A stretch of DNA of 64,000 nucleotides from Salsipaludibacter albus. GTDB lineage: Bacteria > Actinomycetota > Nitriliruptoria > Nitriliruptorales > Nitriliruptoraceae. Below are positions 8,572-16,025 of the stretch, one piece after another. The notes under the pieces were generated by a model. The model did no database searches. It saw nothing but the letters and a program-made list of their open reading frames with translations, and had not been told where the DNA came from. The number at the start of each line of letters is the position of its first letter. Position 1 is the stretch's first letter. A program made the position numbers and the translations under genes. The DNA lies in the NCBI RefSeq assembly GCF_019798055.1, contig NZ_JAHOPH010000002.1:124001-188000 (forward strand), written 5' to 3'.

Positions 8572-9626
8572 GAGAGCATGCCTTCGTACAGGCGCTCGTA
8601 GCCATCCACCATCGCGTCGAGGCTGAAGTGCTCCTCGACGCGACGCCGGCAGTCGACCCGGGCCAGCTCACGGGCCTGGAGGGCGGCACCGGCGAGCGCC
8701 GCCACGTCTCCGGGCGGGGCGAGCCGCCCACACCGCCGTGTCAGGATCTCGCCGGTCGCCCCCCGGTCGAAGGCGGCCACCGGCGTGCCGCAGGCCAGCG
8801 CCTCGGGGACGACCAGTCCGAACGGCTCGTCCCAGCACGGCGTGGCCAGGTGCACGCCCGCGGCCCCGACGACCTCCGCGAGGTCGGCCTGGGGCAGGTG
8901 GCCCAGGTAGGCGTCACCGGGTCGCAGCCGTGGGAGGACGTGGTCGTGCAGGTAGGTCGGGTCCGGGGGCCCGGCCAAGTGGATGCGCAGCCCGGCCGCG
9001 TGGGCCGCGTCGATCGCCAGGTGGGGGCCCTTCTCGGGGACGATCCGCCCGGTCCACGACGCGCAGTCGGGGTCGCCGTCGGGGCGGAACGGCCATGCCG
9101 TCGGGTCGACGCCGTTGCGGATGATCCGGTGGACGGGGACCTGCGTCCAGGCGCGGGCATTGTGCTCCGACACCGAGACGAACGTCACGTTGGACACGTC
9201 CGTCGCGGCGTCGACGGCGCTCTCGATCCAGGGGGTCGGGGGCGTGTGCAGCGTGGTCACGAGCGGTGCCGCCAGCCCGTTGGCCATGGCCACCGGCAGG
9301 TAGTGCAGGGAACTGTTCTGGACCAGGTCGAAGTCGCGCTCGGGGAGACGCAGCATCAGGTGCAGGTAGGCGTGGTGCTCCGCCATGAACCGGTCCGTCA
9401 GCATGGAGGGGTCGATGCTGGCGGCCTCGCTCAGGTCCAGCTGGCTGGCCCGGGGGCACAGGGCCTCGACCCCGAGTGCCGGGTCCGACTCCGCTGCCGC
9501 GAACACGGTGACCTCGTGGCCCCGACCGCGCAGGCCGGTCGCCATGGCGTGGGTGTGCATCTCGAGCCCACCGGCGAAGGGCTCCCGGATGGGATGGCGC
9601 GCAGAGGCGATGATGCCGATGTGCAT
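8568..9626 (-). CDS. family 4 glycosyltransferase
   Basis: A 352-residue retaining GT4 enzyme. The N-terminal acceptor domain has EPFAGGLEMHTHAMATGLRG. The donor domain has GRIVPEKGPHLAIDAA and the hallmark EPFGLVVPEALACGTPVAAF with its E-x7-E catalytic and binding pair. The ATG at 9626 follows GAGGAA by about five bases; frame extension upstream would run into the promoter. It is first in the coupled GT4-GT28-GT run (8568-9626, 7477-8571, 6434-7480). A SigB-type promoter lies 59 bp upstream. Related enzymes transfer sugars in capsule, exopolysaccharide or osmolyte synthesis. Confidence 0.85.
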   Translation of the reverse strand: MHIGIIASARHPIREPFAGGLEMHTHAMATGLRGRGHEVTVFAAAESDPALGVEALCPRASQLDLSEAASIDPSMLTDRFMAEHHAYLHLMLRLPERDFDLVQNSSLHYLPVAMANGLAAPLVTTLHTPPTPWIESAVDAATDVSNVTFVSVSEHNARAWTQVPVHRIIRNGVDPTAWPFRPDGDPDCASWTGRIVPEKGPHLAIDAAHAAGLRIHLAGPPDPTYLHDHVLPRLRPGDAYLGHLPQADLAEVVGAAGVHLATPCWDEPFGLVVPEALACGTPVAAFDRGATGEILTRRCGRLAPPGDVAALAGAALQARELARVDCRRRVEEHFSLDAMVDGYERLYEGMLS

Positions 9627-9684
9627 GCTGGTTCCTCGCGATGAAGCGACCACGGGGCCGGAGACGGCGCCGTGCAGCATGGTG

Positions 9685-9709
9685 ATACCCCCCTCACGGC
9701 GCGCCAAAC
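9685..9709 (-). promoter_or_regulatory. SigB/SigF-type promoter, GTTT-N15-GGGTAT
   Basis: On the minus strand, GTTT at 9709-9706, 15-base spacer, GGGTAT at 9690-9685. It serves the three-gene glycosyltransferase run beginning at 9626, and the -10 is an exact match to the classical SigB/F hexamer. Confidence 0.7.
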
Positions 9710-9735
9710 CGTCCGTGCGCGGGGGCCCCGATGGG

Positions 9736-10863
9736 TCAGTGGTGGCCGAGGGCCGCCCGGTACAGCCGGTGGTGGGCGTCGGCCACCCAGCGCCGCTGTT
9801 CCCGCCGCACCTCGACCGGCACGGGAGCGGGCCGTCCGGCGACCACCGCACGACGGATCGCCGCCGCGAGTCCCCCGACGTCCAGCCCTGCGTCCTCGCT
9901 GGCCGGGAACAGCTGGTGGGCGCCCTGGTCGCGGTAGCCGCCCACGTCGGGGGCGACCACGGCGGTGCCGAGGTCTCGACACGCTTCGAGCAGGCCCGAG
10001 TGGGTCCCGAAGGCGTACGGGAGCACGAACACGTCGACCTGGGCGAGGTAGGCCCACAACTCGTCCTCGCCGAAGTAGTGGTGGACGTGGAGCTCGATCC
10101 GACTGTCGGCTCGCGACACCAGCGCCAGCAACCGCTCGACGAGCGCGGCGTCGTGGTTCTGGCTGGCCGGGTCGAGCACGTCACAGTGGACGTCCACCCG
10201 GCCGCGGATGCCGTCGCCCACCGCTGCGAGGAGTCCGTCCAGGGCCTCGTGCGGTCGCATGTTGGCCCGCAGGCTCTTGAGGTGGAGCCCGACGACGGCG
10301 TCGCGGTGCACGACCCGAGTCCGTCGCGCCATCACTTCCAGTGGCACGACGTGCGGGTGGGGCAGGACCGTGGCCGACCGGGCGTGCAGGTCCAAGATCT
10401 GCTCGGCCGCCCACGGGGTCAGGGTGATGACGGCGGCCGCTCGCCGCAGCAGGGTCTCCAGCCCGGCATCGTGGAGCTCGGGGGTGGGGTGGTTGGGGTT
10501 GCGCAGGTCGTGGCAGGTGTAGACCAGCGGGATCGCCGCGGTGTCGAGGACGTCGCAGACCGCCTCGAGCTGTTCGACCGCGTAGTACTCGAACCCGAAG
10601 TGGACGTGGAGGACGTCGAAGGAACCGGTGTGCTCCCGGAGCCATGCCGGGTCGAGGAACAGCGGTGTGCGGTGGTCGTCGCCGCTGGGGTCGGTCACCT
10701 GGACCACGCCGGGGTGGCGTAGCGCCCGGACGTAGCGATGTGTCGCCGGCACACACGCCACGCGCAGCGGCGGCCGAGTGCCGGCGTGGGCCTGGCCGGT
10801 CGGGGCGTCGTCCACCCTCACCGCGGCGGACCCTCGCTGGGTGTGCATGGGGCGGGCGGTCAC
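9736..10863 (-). CDS. glycosyltransferase, GT-B fold (paralogue of the 6434-7480 gene)
   Basis: A 375-residue glycosyltransferase sharing HVHFGFEYY, YTCHDLRNPNH, VITLTPWAAE and FVLPYAFGTHSGLLEACRDLG with the gene at 6434-7480. The GTG at 10863 is chosen because it overlaps the sulfotransferase stop (GTGA, 10860-10863), like other joints in this locus. An ATG five codons later (10848) is the alternative. The first ~30 residues are variable. It is probably co-translated with the sulfotransferase and could act on the same glycan. Donor and acceptor are unknown. Confidence 0.75.
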   Translation of the reverse strand: MTARPMHTQRGSAAVRVDDAPTGQAHAGTRPPLRVACVPATHRYVRALRHPGVVQVTDPSGDDHRTPLFLDPAWLREHTGSFDVLHVHFGFEYYAVEQLEAVCDVLDTAAIPLVYTCHDLRNPNHPTPELHDAGLETLLRRAAAVITLTPWAAEQILDLHARSATVLPHPHVVPLEVMARRTRVVHRDAVVGLHLKSLRANMRPHEALDGLLAAVGDGIRGRVDVHCDVLDPASQNHDAALVERLLALVSRADSRIELHVHHYFGEDELWAYLAQVDVFVLPYAFGTHSGLLEACRDLGTAVVAPDVGGYRDQGAHQLFPASEDAGLDVGGLAAAIRRAVVAGRPAPVPVEVRREQRRWVADAHHRLYRAALGHH

Positions 10864-11777
10864 GGTGCCACCGCCCCGGACGGGTCCGGGTCCACGCCGA
10901 GGGTCCGCAGGTCGTCGTCGTCCAGCAGCCATCGCCACTCCTCGCAGCGGGCGGGATCCAGCGGCTCCGGCGGCCGGAGTCGCCGGACGGGCAGTCCCAG
11001 CGACCGCTGGAGCATCGAGGTGGTCTCGCCCGGCGCACGGACCAGCCGCTCGTGCTCGACCGTGGCCACCACGGTGCCGGGACGAGCGCGCTCGAACTCG
11101 TCCAGGTGGTCCTCGACCCGACCGTGGAACTCCGCCAGCACCCGCACGTCGCCACCCGGGAACGTCCGGGCGGGGTCGAACTCGTCGGCGCGATCGGCCG
11201 GGACGAAGTCCCAGCACGCGTCGGGCGCCTCCGGCAGGTGGTGGAGGCGGCCGTGGTCGCGCAGTGCCCGATCCCACAGGCGACCCAGGCTCGCAACGGT
11301 GGGCAGCATCCCGCGGCGGGTCCGGACCACCCGGGCGCCGGGCAGCAGCGCGAGCATGAAGGGGAGTCGGTGCCAGAAGTGGGGACTCTTGACGACGACC
11401 AGGTTCCGACGTGGGACGTCGCGGTCCCGCCGCATGCGCGTCAGCCCGGCCCGTGTCCGACGCGCCATCGAGGGGGAGGCCGCCATGGCGTGGAGTGGCG
11501 GACAGGCGACGTCGTCGGCGCCCGGCGCTCCCCAGGGAAGGCCGGTCCACGCCGACCAGTCCTCGGCCAGTTCGAACCCGAGGTAGTCGACCTCGGAGTG
11601 GGAGTCCAGCAGCCTCGCGACGAGGGTGGTGCCCGTCCGCATGGCCCCGACCACCAGGACGACCCCGGCATGGTGGAGCCGGGACGGCCCGTCGGTGGCG
11701 TCCCCGGCCCGATGGTCGGACGACCGGCCGTCCCCGTGGACGGTCTGTGCCCCTGACCGTGGTTGGTCTGTCGCCAA
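10860..11777 (-). CDS. sulfotransferase family protein
   Basis: A 305-residue PAPS-dependent sulfotransferase-like protein. The 5'-phosphosulfate loop is VVGAMRTGTTLVARLLDSH, with the expected Arg-x-Gly-Thr-Thr. VVVKSPHFWHRLPFM and ARVVRTRRGMLPTVASL cover the substrate and 3'-phosphate regions. The frame is open to 11894, but a TTG at 11777 has GAGGA at ideal distance and lies just downstream of a SigB-type promoter (11840-11865), so the TTG is taken as the start. This is unusual but consistent. It is coupled to a glycosyltransferase, which suggests transfer of sulfate to a glycan or glycolipid. Start confidence is moderate. Confidence 0.72.
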   Translation of the reverse strand: MATDQPRSGAQTVHGDGRSSDHRAGDATDGPSRLHHAGVVLVVGAMRTGTTLVARLLDSHSEVDYLGFELAEDWSAWTGLPWGAPGADDVACPPLHAMAASPSMARRTRAGLTRMRRDRDVPRRNLVVVKSPHFWHRLPFMLALLPGARVVRTRRGMLPTVASLGRLWDRALRDHGRLHHLPEAPDACWDFVPADRADEFDPARTFPGGDVRVLAEFHGRVEDHLDEFERARPGTVVATVEHERLVRAPGETTSMLQRSLGLPVRRLRPPEPLDPARCEEWRWLLDDDDLRTLGVDPDPSGAVAP

Positions 11778-11839
11778 TGTCGTTCCTCGCCCGCTGCAGG
11801 TCACCACCACGGTCCGGTTCGTCGTGGCGGGAGCGGGGA

Positions 11840-11865
11840 CTACCCGGCCGCCCGTGGTGCCAAAC
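11840..11865 (-). promoter_or_regulatory. SigB/SigF-type promoter, GTTT-N16-GGGTAG
   Basis: Minus strand: GTTT 11865-11862, 16-base spacer, GGGTAG 11845-11840. It drives the sulfotransferase-glycosyltransferase pair and forms a divergent pair with the site at 11926. Confidence 0.62.
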
Positions 11866-11925
11866 CCCGACCGCCCGTCGGGCCGAACCCCCACCGGTCG
11901 GACGGGGTTCCGGGTTCCCGTCGGG

Positions 11926-11951
11926 GTTTGCGCCCGCCCGGCTGCGGGAAG
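11926..11951 (+). promoter_or_regulatory. SigB/SigF-type promoter, GTTT-N16-GGGAAG
   Basis: GTTT 11926-11929, 16-base spacer, GGGAAG 11946-11951. It lies upstream of the small helical protein gene at 12038, with a predicted leader of about 80 nt. Confidence 0.65.
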
Positions 11952-12037
11952 ACCCGAGCTGACGGTGGGACCGGCGTCGCCGGTCCGCCCCGGACGGCAG
12001 ACCGACTCTGCCCCTCCCCGATGCCGAAGGAGTCATG

Positions 12038-12283
12038 ATGTCGGCCACCGACACCACCGAGCACGGCCAGTCCACCGGGACCAAGGACGCCCACTACGAC
12101 CTGCTGTGGTTCACCCAGGCCTGCCTCGACAACGCGTTGCGCCTGGAGCAGTACGTCGCGGACGCCGAGGACAACGGCGACGAGGAGCTCGCGGACCTGT
12201 TCCGCCGGGCCCGCGCCGACAGCCGCAAGGGCGCCGAGCAGGGCAAGGACCTGCTGCGCCAGCGACTCGGGTCGGGCAGCTGA
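12038..12283 (+). CDS. small charged helical protein, unknown
   Basis: An 81-residue soluble protein, not assigned to a family. The middle (DLLWFTQACLDNALRLEQYVADAEDNGDEELADLFRR, split here as two likely amphipathic helices) is rich in Leu, Ala and acidic residues. The end RKGAEQGKDLLRQRLG is basic. Such helical-hairpin proteins often bind a partner, but nothing here names one. AAGGAG (12027-12032) lies five bases before the ATG at 12038, so this is preferred over the ATG at 12035. A SigB-type promoter upstream and a strong hairpin downstream make it a self-contained, probably stress-induced, transcription unit. Confidence 0.8.
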   Translation: MSATDTTEHGQSTGTKDAHYDLLWFTQACLDNALRLEQYVADAEDNGDEELADLFRRARADSRKGAEQGKDLLRQRLGSGS

Positions 12284-12308
12284 GCCTGCTCCGGCCGAGC
12301 CATGCGGT

Positions 12309-12335
12309 CCGGGTCCCCGAGTCTCGGGGACCCGG
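12309..12335 (+). terminator. strong GC hairpin, probable terminator
   Basis: A perfect 12-bp inverted repeat (arms 12309-12320 and 12324-12335) with a 3-base loop, starting 26 bp after the stop of the 81-residue gene. There is no clear T-run, as is common in high-GC actinobacteria. It may serve both strands, since the ion-channel gene converges on it. Confidence 0.75.
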
Positions 12336-12468
12336 GCCGTTGTCGTCGCCGGCAACGGACACTGCGATGACCTGGGCCAAACCAGGCCCCGCCGGGACAA
12401 CTGGGCCAGGAGCTGTCCGTGCCGATGCAAGTCGAGCAGGCCATCGGCTGACCGACCACGGACGGTGC

Positions 12469-13452
12469 TCAGTCGTCGCCGAGCACGTCCGACTCCCAGT
12501 CCCAGCCGTGCTGGCTCGTGAAGGCGACGAGCAGTGCACGGCGACGTCCGTGCGTGGTGGTGGGATCGCCCCCGGCGTGGTCGTCGCCATGGGTGTCCGT
12601 GGCGGGGCCGGGCATGCGGGGTGGTTCCTCGGCAGGCACGACGAAGGTTCCCTGGAGCGTGCCCAGGAACACGGTCCTGGCGTGGTCCCACCTGGCCCAG
12701 GTCCATGGGTCGGGCCAGTCGGTCGTCTGGCTGCGGAGGAGCTCGATCCCCTCGTCCACCACGGCGAGGCTGGGGGCCAGTGCCGTCCGGCGGTCGCTGC
12801 TGTGGAAGTAGTGCAGGACCGGATAGGCCAGGTGCTGTTGTGCGAGGTGGTGGACGCGTGAACTGGCCTCCTCGAGCACGGTCCGCGCCACGGCCGGCGG
12901 AAGCCCGTCGGCGTTGCGCGCGACGTCGATCGGGGTCGCCCCGAGGGCGTGCAGGTCGGCGGCGAGGCTGCGCTTGTCGACGACCGCGTTCACCACCGAG
13001 ATCACGAAGGAGATCCCGAGGCTGGCCAGGACGAACCCGCTCATCGAGGCGAGCACCTCCGCGATCTTCCATCCGTCGCCGACGGTCTCGAGGTGGCCGA
13101 CACCGAGCGTGGTGATCGTGTAGCCCGCGAAGTACACCGCGTCCCAACCCGAGGCCCGTGCGCCGGTCTCGCTGGAGACCAGCGCGTCGCCCCCGGCGAG
13201 GAACACCAGGGACCACCCGGCCCACACCATCATGATCCACCACAGTGCCAGCAGCGCGAGGAGGATCGGACCGACCAGTGCCAGGGCAGCGTGACGACCT
13301 CGCAGGACGCGTCGTGCTGTCTTCCAGCCCAGTCCCACCAACCGGTTCGACGCCGAACTCCGGCCGACGTCGAATGCCAGCGCCGTCGCGCCGACGTCCA
13401 GCACGGTCACCACCAGCAGCGCCAGTCCCGTCAGGAGGAGGGCGACGTTCAC
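12469..13452 (-). CDS. two-TM potassium-channel family protein
   Basis: A 327-residue membrane protein. It has hydrophobic segments near residues 5-25, 58-84 and 130-155, and a pore region with VYFAGYTITTLGVGHLE. TTLGVG corresponds to the K+ channel filter TxxTxGYG/TLGVG-type variant, with Val in place of the usual Tyr. The long C-terminal cytoplasmic part (about 160-327) is not a recognised RCK domain; it is helical, with HHLAQQHLAYPVLHYFHSSD. The start is a GTG at 13452. A GTTT...GGGCAG site lies upstream. Ion selectivity is inferred from family only. Confidence 0.75.
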   Translation of the reverse strand: MNVALLLTGLALLVVTVLDVGATALAFDVGRSSASNRLVGLGWKTARRVLRGRHAALALVGPILLALLALWWIMMVWAGWSLVFLAGGDALVSSETGARASGWDAVYFAGYTITTLGVGHLETVGDGWKIAEVLASMSGFVLASLGISFVISVVNAVVDKRSLAADLHALGATPIDVARNADGLPPAVARTVLEEASSRVHHLAQQHLAYPVLHYFHSSDRRTALAPSLAVVDEGIELLRSQTTDWPDPWTWARWDHARTVFLGTLQGTFVVPAEEPPRMPGPATDTHGDDHAGGDPTTTHGRRRALLVAFTSQHGWDWESDVLGDD

Positions 13453-13529
13453 GACCTGCGATCCTCACCTCGGCCATCGCGGGGAGGAGCGAGGAGTTCA
13501 CCCACCCCCCGTGGGGTCACACCGACGTC

Positions 13530-13555
13530 CTGCCCCGATCGGCGATGCGACAAAC
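13530..13555 (-). promoter_or_regulatory. SigB/SigF-type promoter (imperfect), GTTT-N16-GGGCAG
   Basis: Minus strand: GTTT 13555-13552, 16-base spacer, GGGCAG 13535-13530. One base departs from GGGWA. It faces the ion-channel gene. Confidence 0.45.
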
Positions 13556-13643
13556 ACCACCGTGTACGTGGGTGGGGATGGTCGTGGCCGACGAGTACCT
13601 GCCGTAGCACGGGCGCTTGGACGCAGGGGGGCGCCGGACGGGC

Positions 13644-14075
13644 TCAGGGGTGGCGGAACCCGACCACCCGCAGGTCGAGGTCGTCCGGCTCGGGACGTGG
13701 GCCCGTGAAGAACAACCCGACGGAGGCCATCGATCCGGCGGACAGGTGGTCGACCTCGGCCCGCGACGGCGGGCCCGGGTCGTCCGTCCGGTGGCCCTCG
13801 ACCAGCACGGCCTCGGCGGGTGCACCCCCCACGTTCGACACGTCCACGCGGACCAGGGACGTGTCGGCGTCCACGACGCTGACCTCGGTGACCCGGAGCT
13901 CGAAGCCCGGGGGCTCCCGGCGGGTGGTCAGCCCGACGACCACCAGCACGGTGACGAGCACGATCGCCAGGAGGGCGCCGACCCCGGCCATGGCCCACTC
14001 GGCCGGCGGCGTCGAGGAGCCGAAGGACACGGGGTCACGGCCCGACTGGTCGTCGCCGTCGAGGTCGTCGCTCAC
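13644..14075 (-). CDS. TIGR02588 family protein
   Basis: A 143-residue protein with one membrane segment (about residues 27-48, GVGALLAIVLVTVLVVVGL). An extracytoplasmic beta-rich domain follows, with FELRVTEVSVVDADTSLVRV and VDVSNVGGAPAEAVLVEG. This matches the TIGR02588 family, which is typically encoded beside TIGR02587, as here. The GTG at 14075 overlaps the stop of the TIGR02587 gene (GTGA, 14072-14075). The pair probably forms one membrane complex. No function has been established for it. Confidence 0.82.
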   Translation of the reverse strand: MSDDLDGDDQSGRDPVSFGSSTPPAEWAMAGVGALLAIVLVTVLVVVGLTTRREPPGFELRVTEVSVVDADTSLVRVDVSNVGGAPAEAVLVEGHRTDDPGPPSRAEVDHLSAGSMASVGLFFTGPRPEPDDLDLRVVGFRHP

Positions 14076-14893
14076 AGGACGAGCCGGGCGGCGCCGGCAC
14101 CGAACGATCCCGGGACCGCGAGGACCACGGCCTCCACCAGGACCAGCCGGACGCCGGCCCCGTCGGTCTGGCCGAAGGTCCACAGCAGCGCGAGGCAGAC
14201 CGCCAGGGTGATCACGTATCCGACGACCGTGTACCCGAGGAAGACCGACCAGAACGGTGCGTCGGAACGATGCTGTCCACGGAAGCCCAGGGAGTAGACG
14301 ATCGCGTGGAGGCCGGCCATGGAGGCGACGGCGACCAGTGCTCCCTGCAGGGCCCCCACCCGTCCGGCCAACAGCACGACCTCGGCCGTGGGCGCCACGC
14401 TGAAGGCCAGGAGCGCACAGCCGACCGCCATCAGGAGCAGTTCGTAGCGGTAGCCACCCAGCTGACGCTGGTCGCCACCGGTTCCCGCCACGAAGTGGCT
14501 GCGTGCGATCGCGGCACCCATGCTGGCCGGAACCGACTGGATCGCGACCAGGCCAGCGAGCTCGCGGACCGTACGGCCACCGTCCAGCACGCCCACCACC
14601 AGCATCGCCGCGAGGGACGTCGCGACGCCGATCCCGAACGCGACCAGCGCGTCCGCGACGTGGTCGGCCAGTCCGAGTCCCTTCCCGTCCCGGAACCCCA
14701 GGTAGCGCACCAGCACCACGAGGACCGGCAGCGACAGCAGGACCAGGCCCGCCAGCCGCAGGGGCGGCAACACGACACCGAGTTCCCACATCTCCATGGT
14801 CATCACCAGGGGGAGCCCCAGCAGCAACGCACCCGCGCCGGCGCGGGCCGCGCCACGCCCCAGTTCGTGCGCCTGCGCCTGGTCCGACCCCAC
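14072..14893 (-). CDS. TIGR02587 family integral membrane protein
   Basis: A 273-residue protein with about seven or eight hydrophobic helices. Landmarks are TMEMWELG near residue 33 (the Glu/Trp motif of TIGR02587), DGKGLGLADHVADALVAFG, IQSVPASMGAAIARSHF and VFLGYTVVGYVITLAVCL. The GTG at 14893 is preceded by a near-perfect AGGAGG (14898-14903), which fixes the start. It is coupled to the TIGR02588 gene. It is divergent from the sigma factor gene across a 251-bp gap. Its biochemical role is unknown. Confidence 0.85.
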   Translation of the reverse strand: MGSDQAQAHELGRGAARAGAGALLLGLPLVMTMEMWELGVVLPPLRLAGLVLLSLPVLVVLVRYLGFRDGKGLGLADHVADALVAFGIGVATSLAAMLVVGVLDGGRTVRELAGLVAIQSVPASMGAAIARSHFVAGTGGDQRQLGGYRYELLLMAVGCALLAFSVAPTAEVVLLAGRVGALQGALVAVASMAGLHAIVYSLGFRGQHRSDAPFWSVFLGYTVVGYVITLAVCLALLWTFGQTDGAGVRLVLVEAVVLAVPGSFGAGAARLVL

Positions 14894-15022
14894 CGGCCCT
14901 CCTGCGGATGCTCGGGTGGGCAAGGCTAACCGGCAACTGCCTGCTGCATCCCTGCCGGTCGCCCCGAGTCCCCGCCCCGAGATCGCGGGCGTCGCGAGGG
15001 GAGGACCCGACCGTTCGGTCCC

Positions 15023-15077
15023 TTGACAGGTTGCACGCCCCTGCGCCATGTTGGTGGGGTTCCTCCCAGACCCCGGG
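15023..15077 (+). promoter_or_regulatory. TTGACA-type promoter plus 18-base leader element, upstream of the sigma gene
   Basis: TTGACA at 15023-15028. Seventeen to eighteen bases on lies a weak -10 (CATGTT, 15047-15052). An 18-base element beginning TTCCTCCCAGACC spans 15060-15077. The same element at the same 37-bp distance from a TTGACA occurs at 42388-42442. The sigma gene lacks the GTTT/GGGWA pattern found elsewhere, so it is probably transcribed by the housekeeping sigma factor. Confidence 0.5.
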
Positions 15078-15144
15078 AACGCCTCCCCGCGGGCCGGTGG
15101 CAGATCCGGTCGCGCGGCCCCCGCGCTCGTCTGGAAGGAACATC

Positions 15145-15942
15145 GTGGTGTCGACCCCCCGCCCCGGTACCCGCACCCCTCACCCGGCTCGTCCGGTGTC
15201 CGATCGCGCCACCGTTGGCGCAACGCGGCTCGAGTCCTCGTCCCTGGACGACCTGGATGCGTTCCGGACGTGGCAGGAGACCCGCGACCCGGCGATCCGG
15301 GACGAACTCGTGATGCGGCACCTGGGCCTCGCCCACGCCATGGCGCACCGCTACGCGTCCCGCGGGATGGATCCCGAGGACCTGCGCCAGGTCGCCGTGG
15401 TGGGGCTCATCAAGGCGATCGACCGCTTCGATCCCGACCACGGCACGGCGTTCTCCTCGTTCGCGGTGCCCACCATCCTCGGCGAGGTCAAGCGCCACTT
15501 CCGGGATCGCGGCTGGACCATCCGGGTGCCGCGCCGCCTCCAGCAACTGCGCCGCGAGGTCGAGCGGTCGCGCCGCAGGCTCGAGCAGGAGCAGGCGTGC
15601 ACGCCACCACCGTCCGAGATCGCGGAGGACATCGACGAGCCTGTTCGTGACGTGATCGAGGCCATGGACCTCGGCAGCTGCTACCAGCCGTCGTCGCTCG
15701 AGGCCCGACGGCGACCGGACGTGCCGGACGGCTCGGTCGCGTCCGCCGAGACTGCCTGCGATCGCGCAGAGGTCGAGCGACTCCTCGGCCAACTGCCCGA
15801 GCGCGAGCGCCGGATCTTCGTGCTCCGCTACTACGCCGGCCTGACCCAGCAGGAGATCGCCGACCGGGTCGGCATCAGCCAGATGCATGTCTCACGGCTC
15901 TTGCGGGCCGGCATCCGGGACCTGCGTGAGTCCGCCGCCTGA
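15145..15942 (+). CDS. SigB/SigF/SigG-family RNA polymerase sigma factor
   Basis: A 265-residue alternative sigma factor. Region 2 is complete: LGLAHAMAHRYASRGMDPED, VGLIKAIDRFDPDHGTAFSS and GEVKRHFRDRGWTIRVPRR. Region 3 follows. Region 4 has LPERERRIFVLRYYAGLTQQ and a helix-turn-helix ending in QMHVSRLL. Members of this family recognise GTTT...GGGWA promoters and govern general stress or sporulation genes. Many sites of that form lie in this window, so they are likely targets. The start is one of two tandem GTGs (15145 or 15148) after GGAAGGA; the first ~25 residues are disordered. A possible degenerate RsbW-like gene follows at 16026. Confidence 0.92.
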   Translation: MVSTPRPGTRTPHPARPVSDRATVGATRLESSSLDDLDAFRTWQETRDPAIRDELVMRHLGLAHAMAHRYASRGMDPEDLRQVAVVGLIKAIDRFDPDHGTAFSSFAVPTILGEVKRHFRDRGWTIRVPRRLQQLRREVERSRRRLEQEQACTPPPSEIAEDIDEPVRDVIEAMDLGSCYQPSSLEARRRPDVPDGSVASAETACDRAEVERLLGQLPERERRIFVLRYYAGLTQQEIADRVGISQMHVSRLLRAGIRDLRESAA

Positions 15943-16025
15943 CCGGGTCCCGCTCCTCGTCGGGATGCCTGACGTCGTCCGACCGCGCAGTGCCTACCCT
16001 GTGCTCCGCCAGCCTGGGAGCAGCG

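Noticed and set aside
10863-12084. Long minus-strand extensions of the glycosyltransferase and sulfotransferase frames upstream of the chosen starts
   Set aside because: They run across the stress-type promoters and through the neighbouring gene in another frame; overlapping stop/start junctions and ribosome sites place the starts where annotated.
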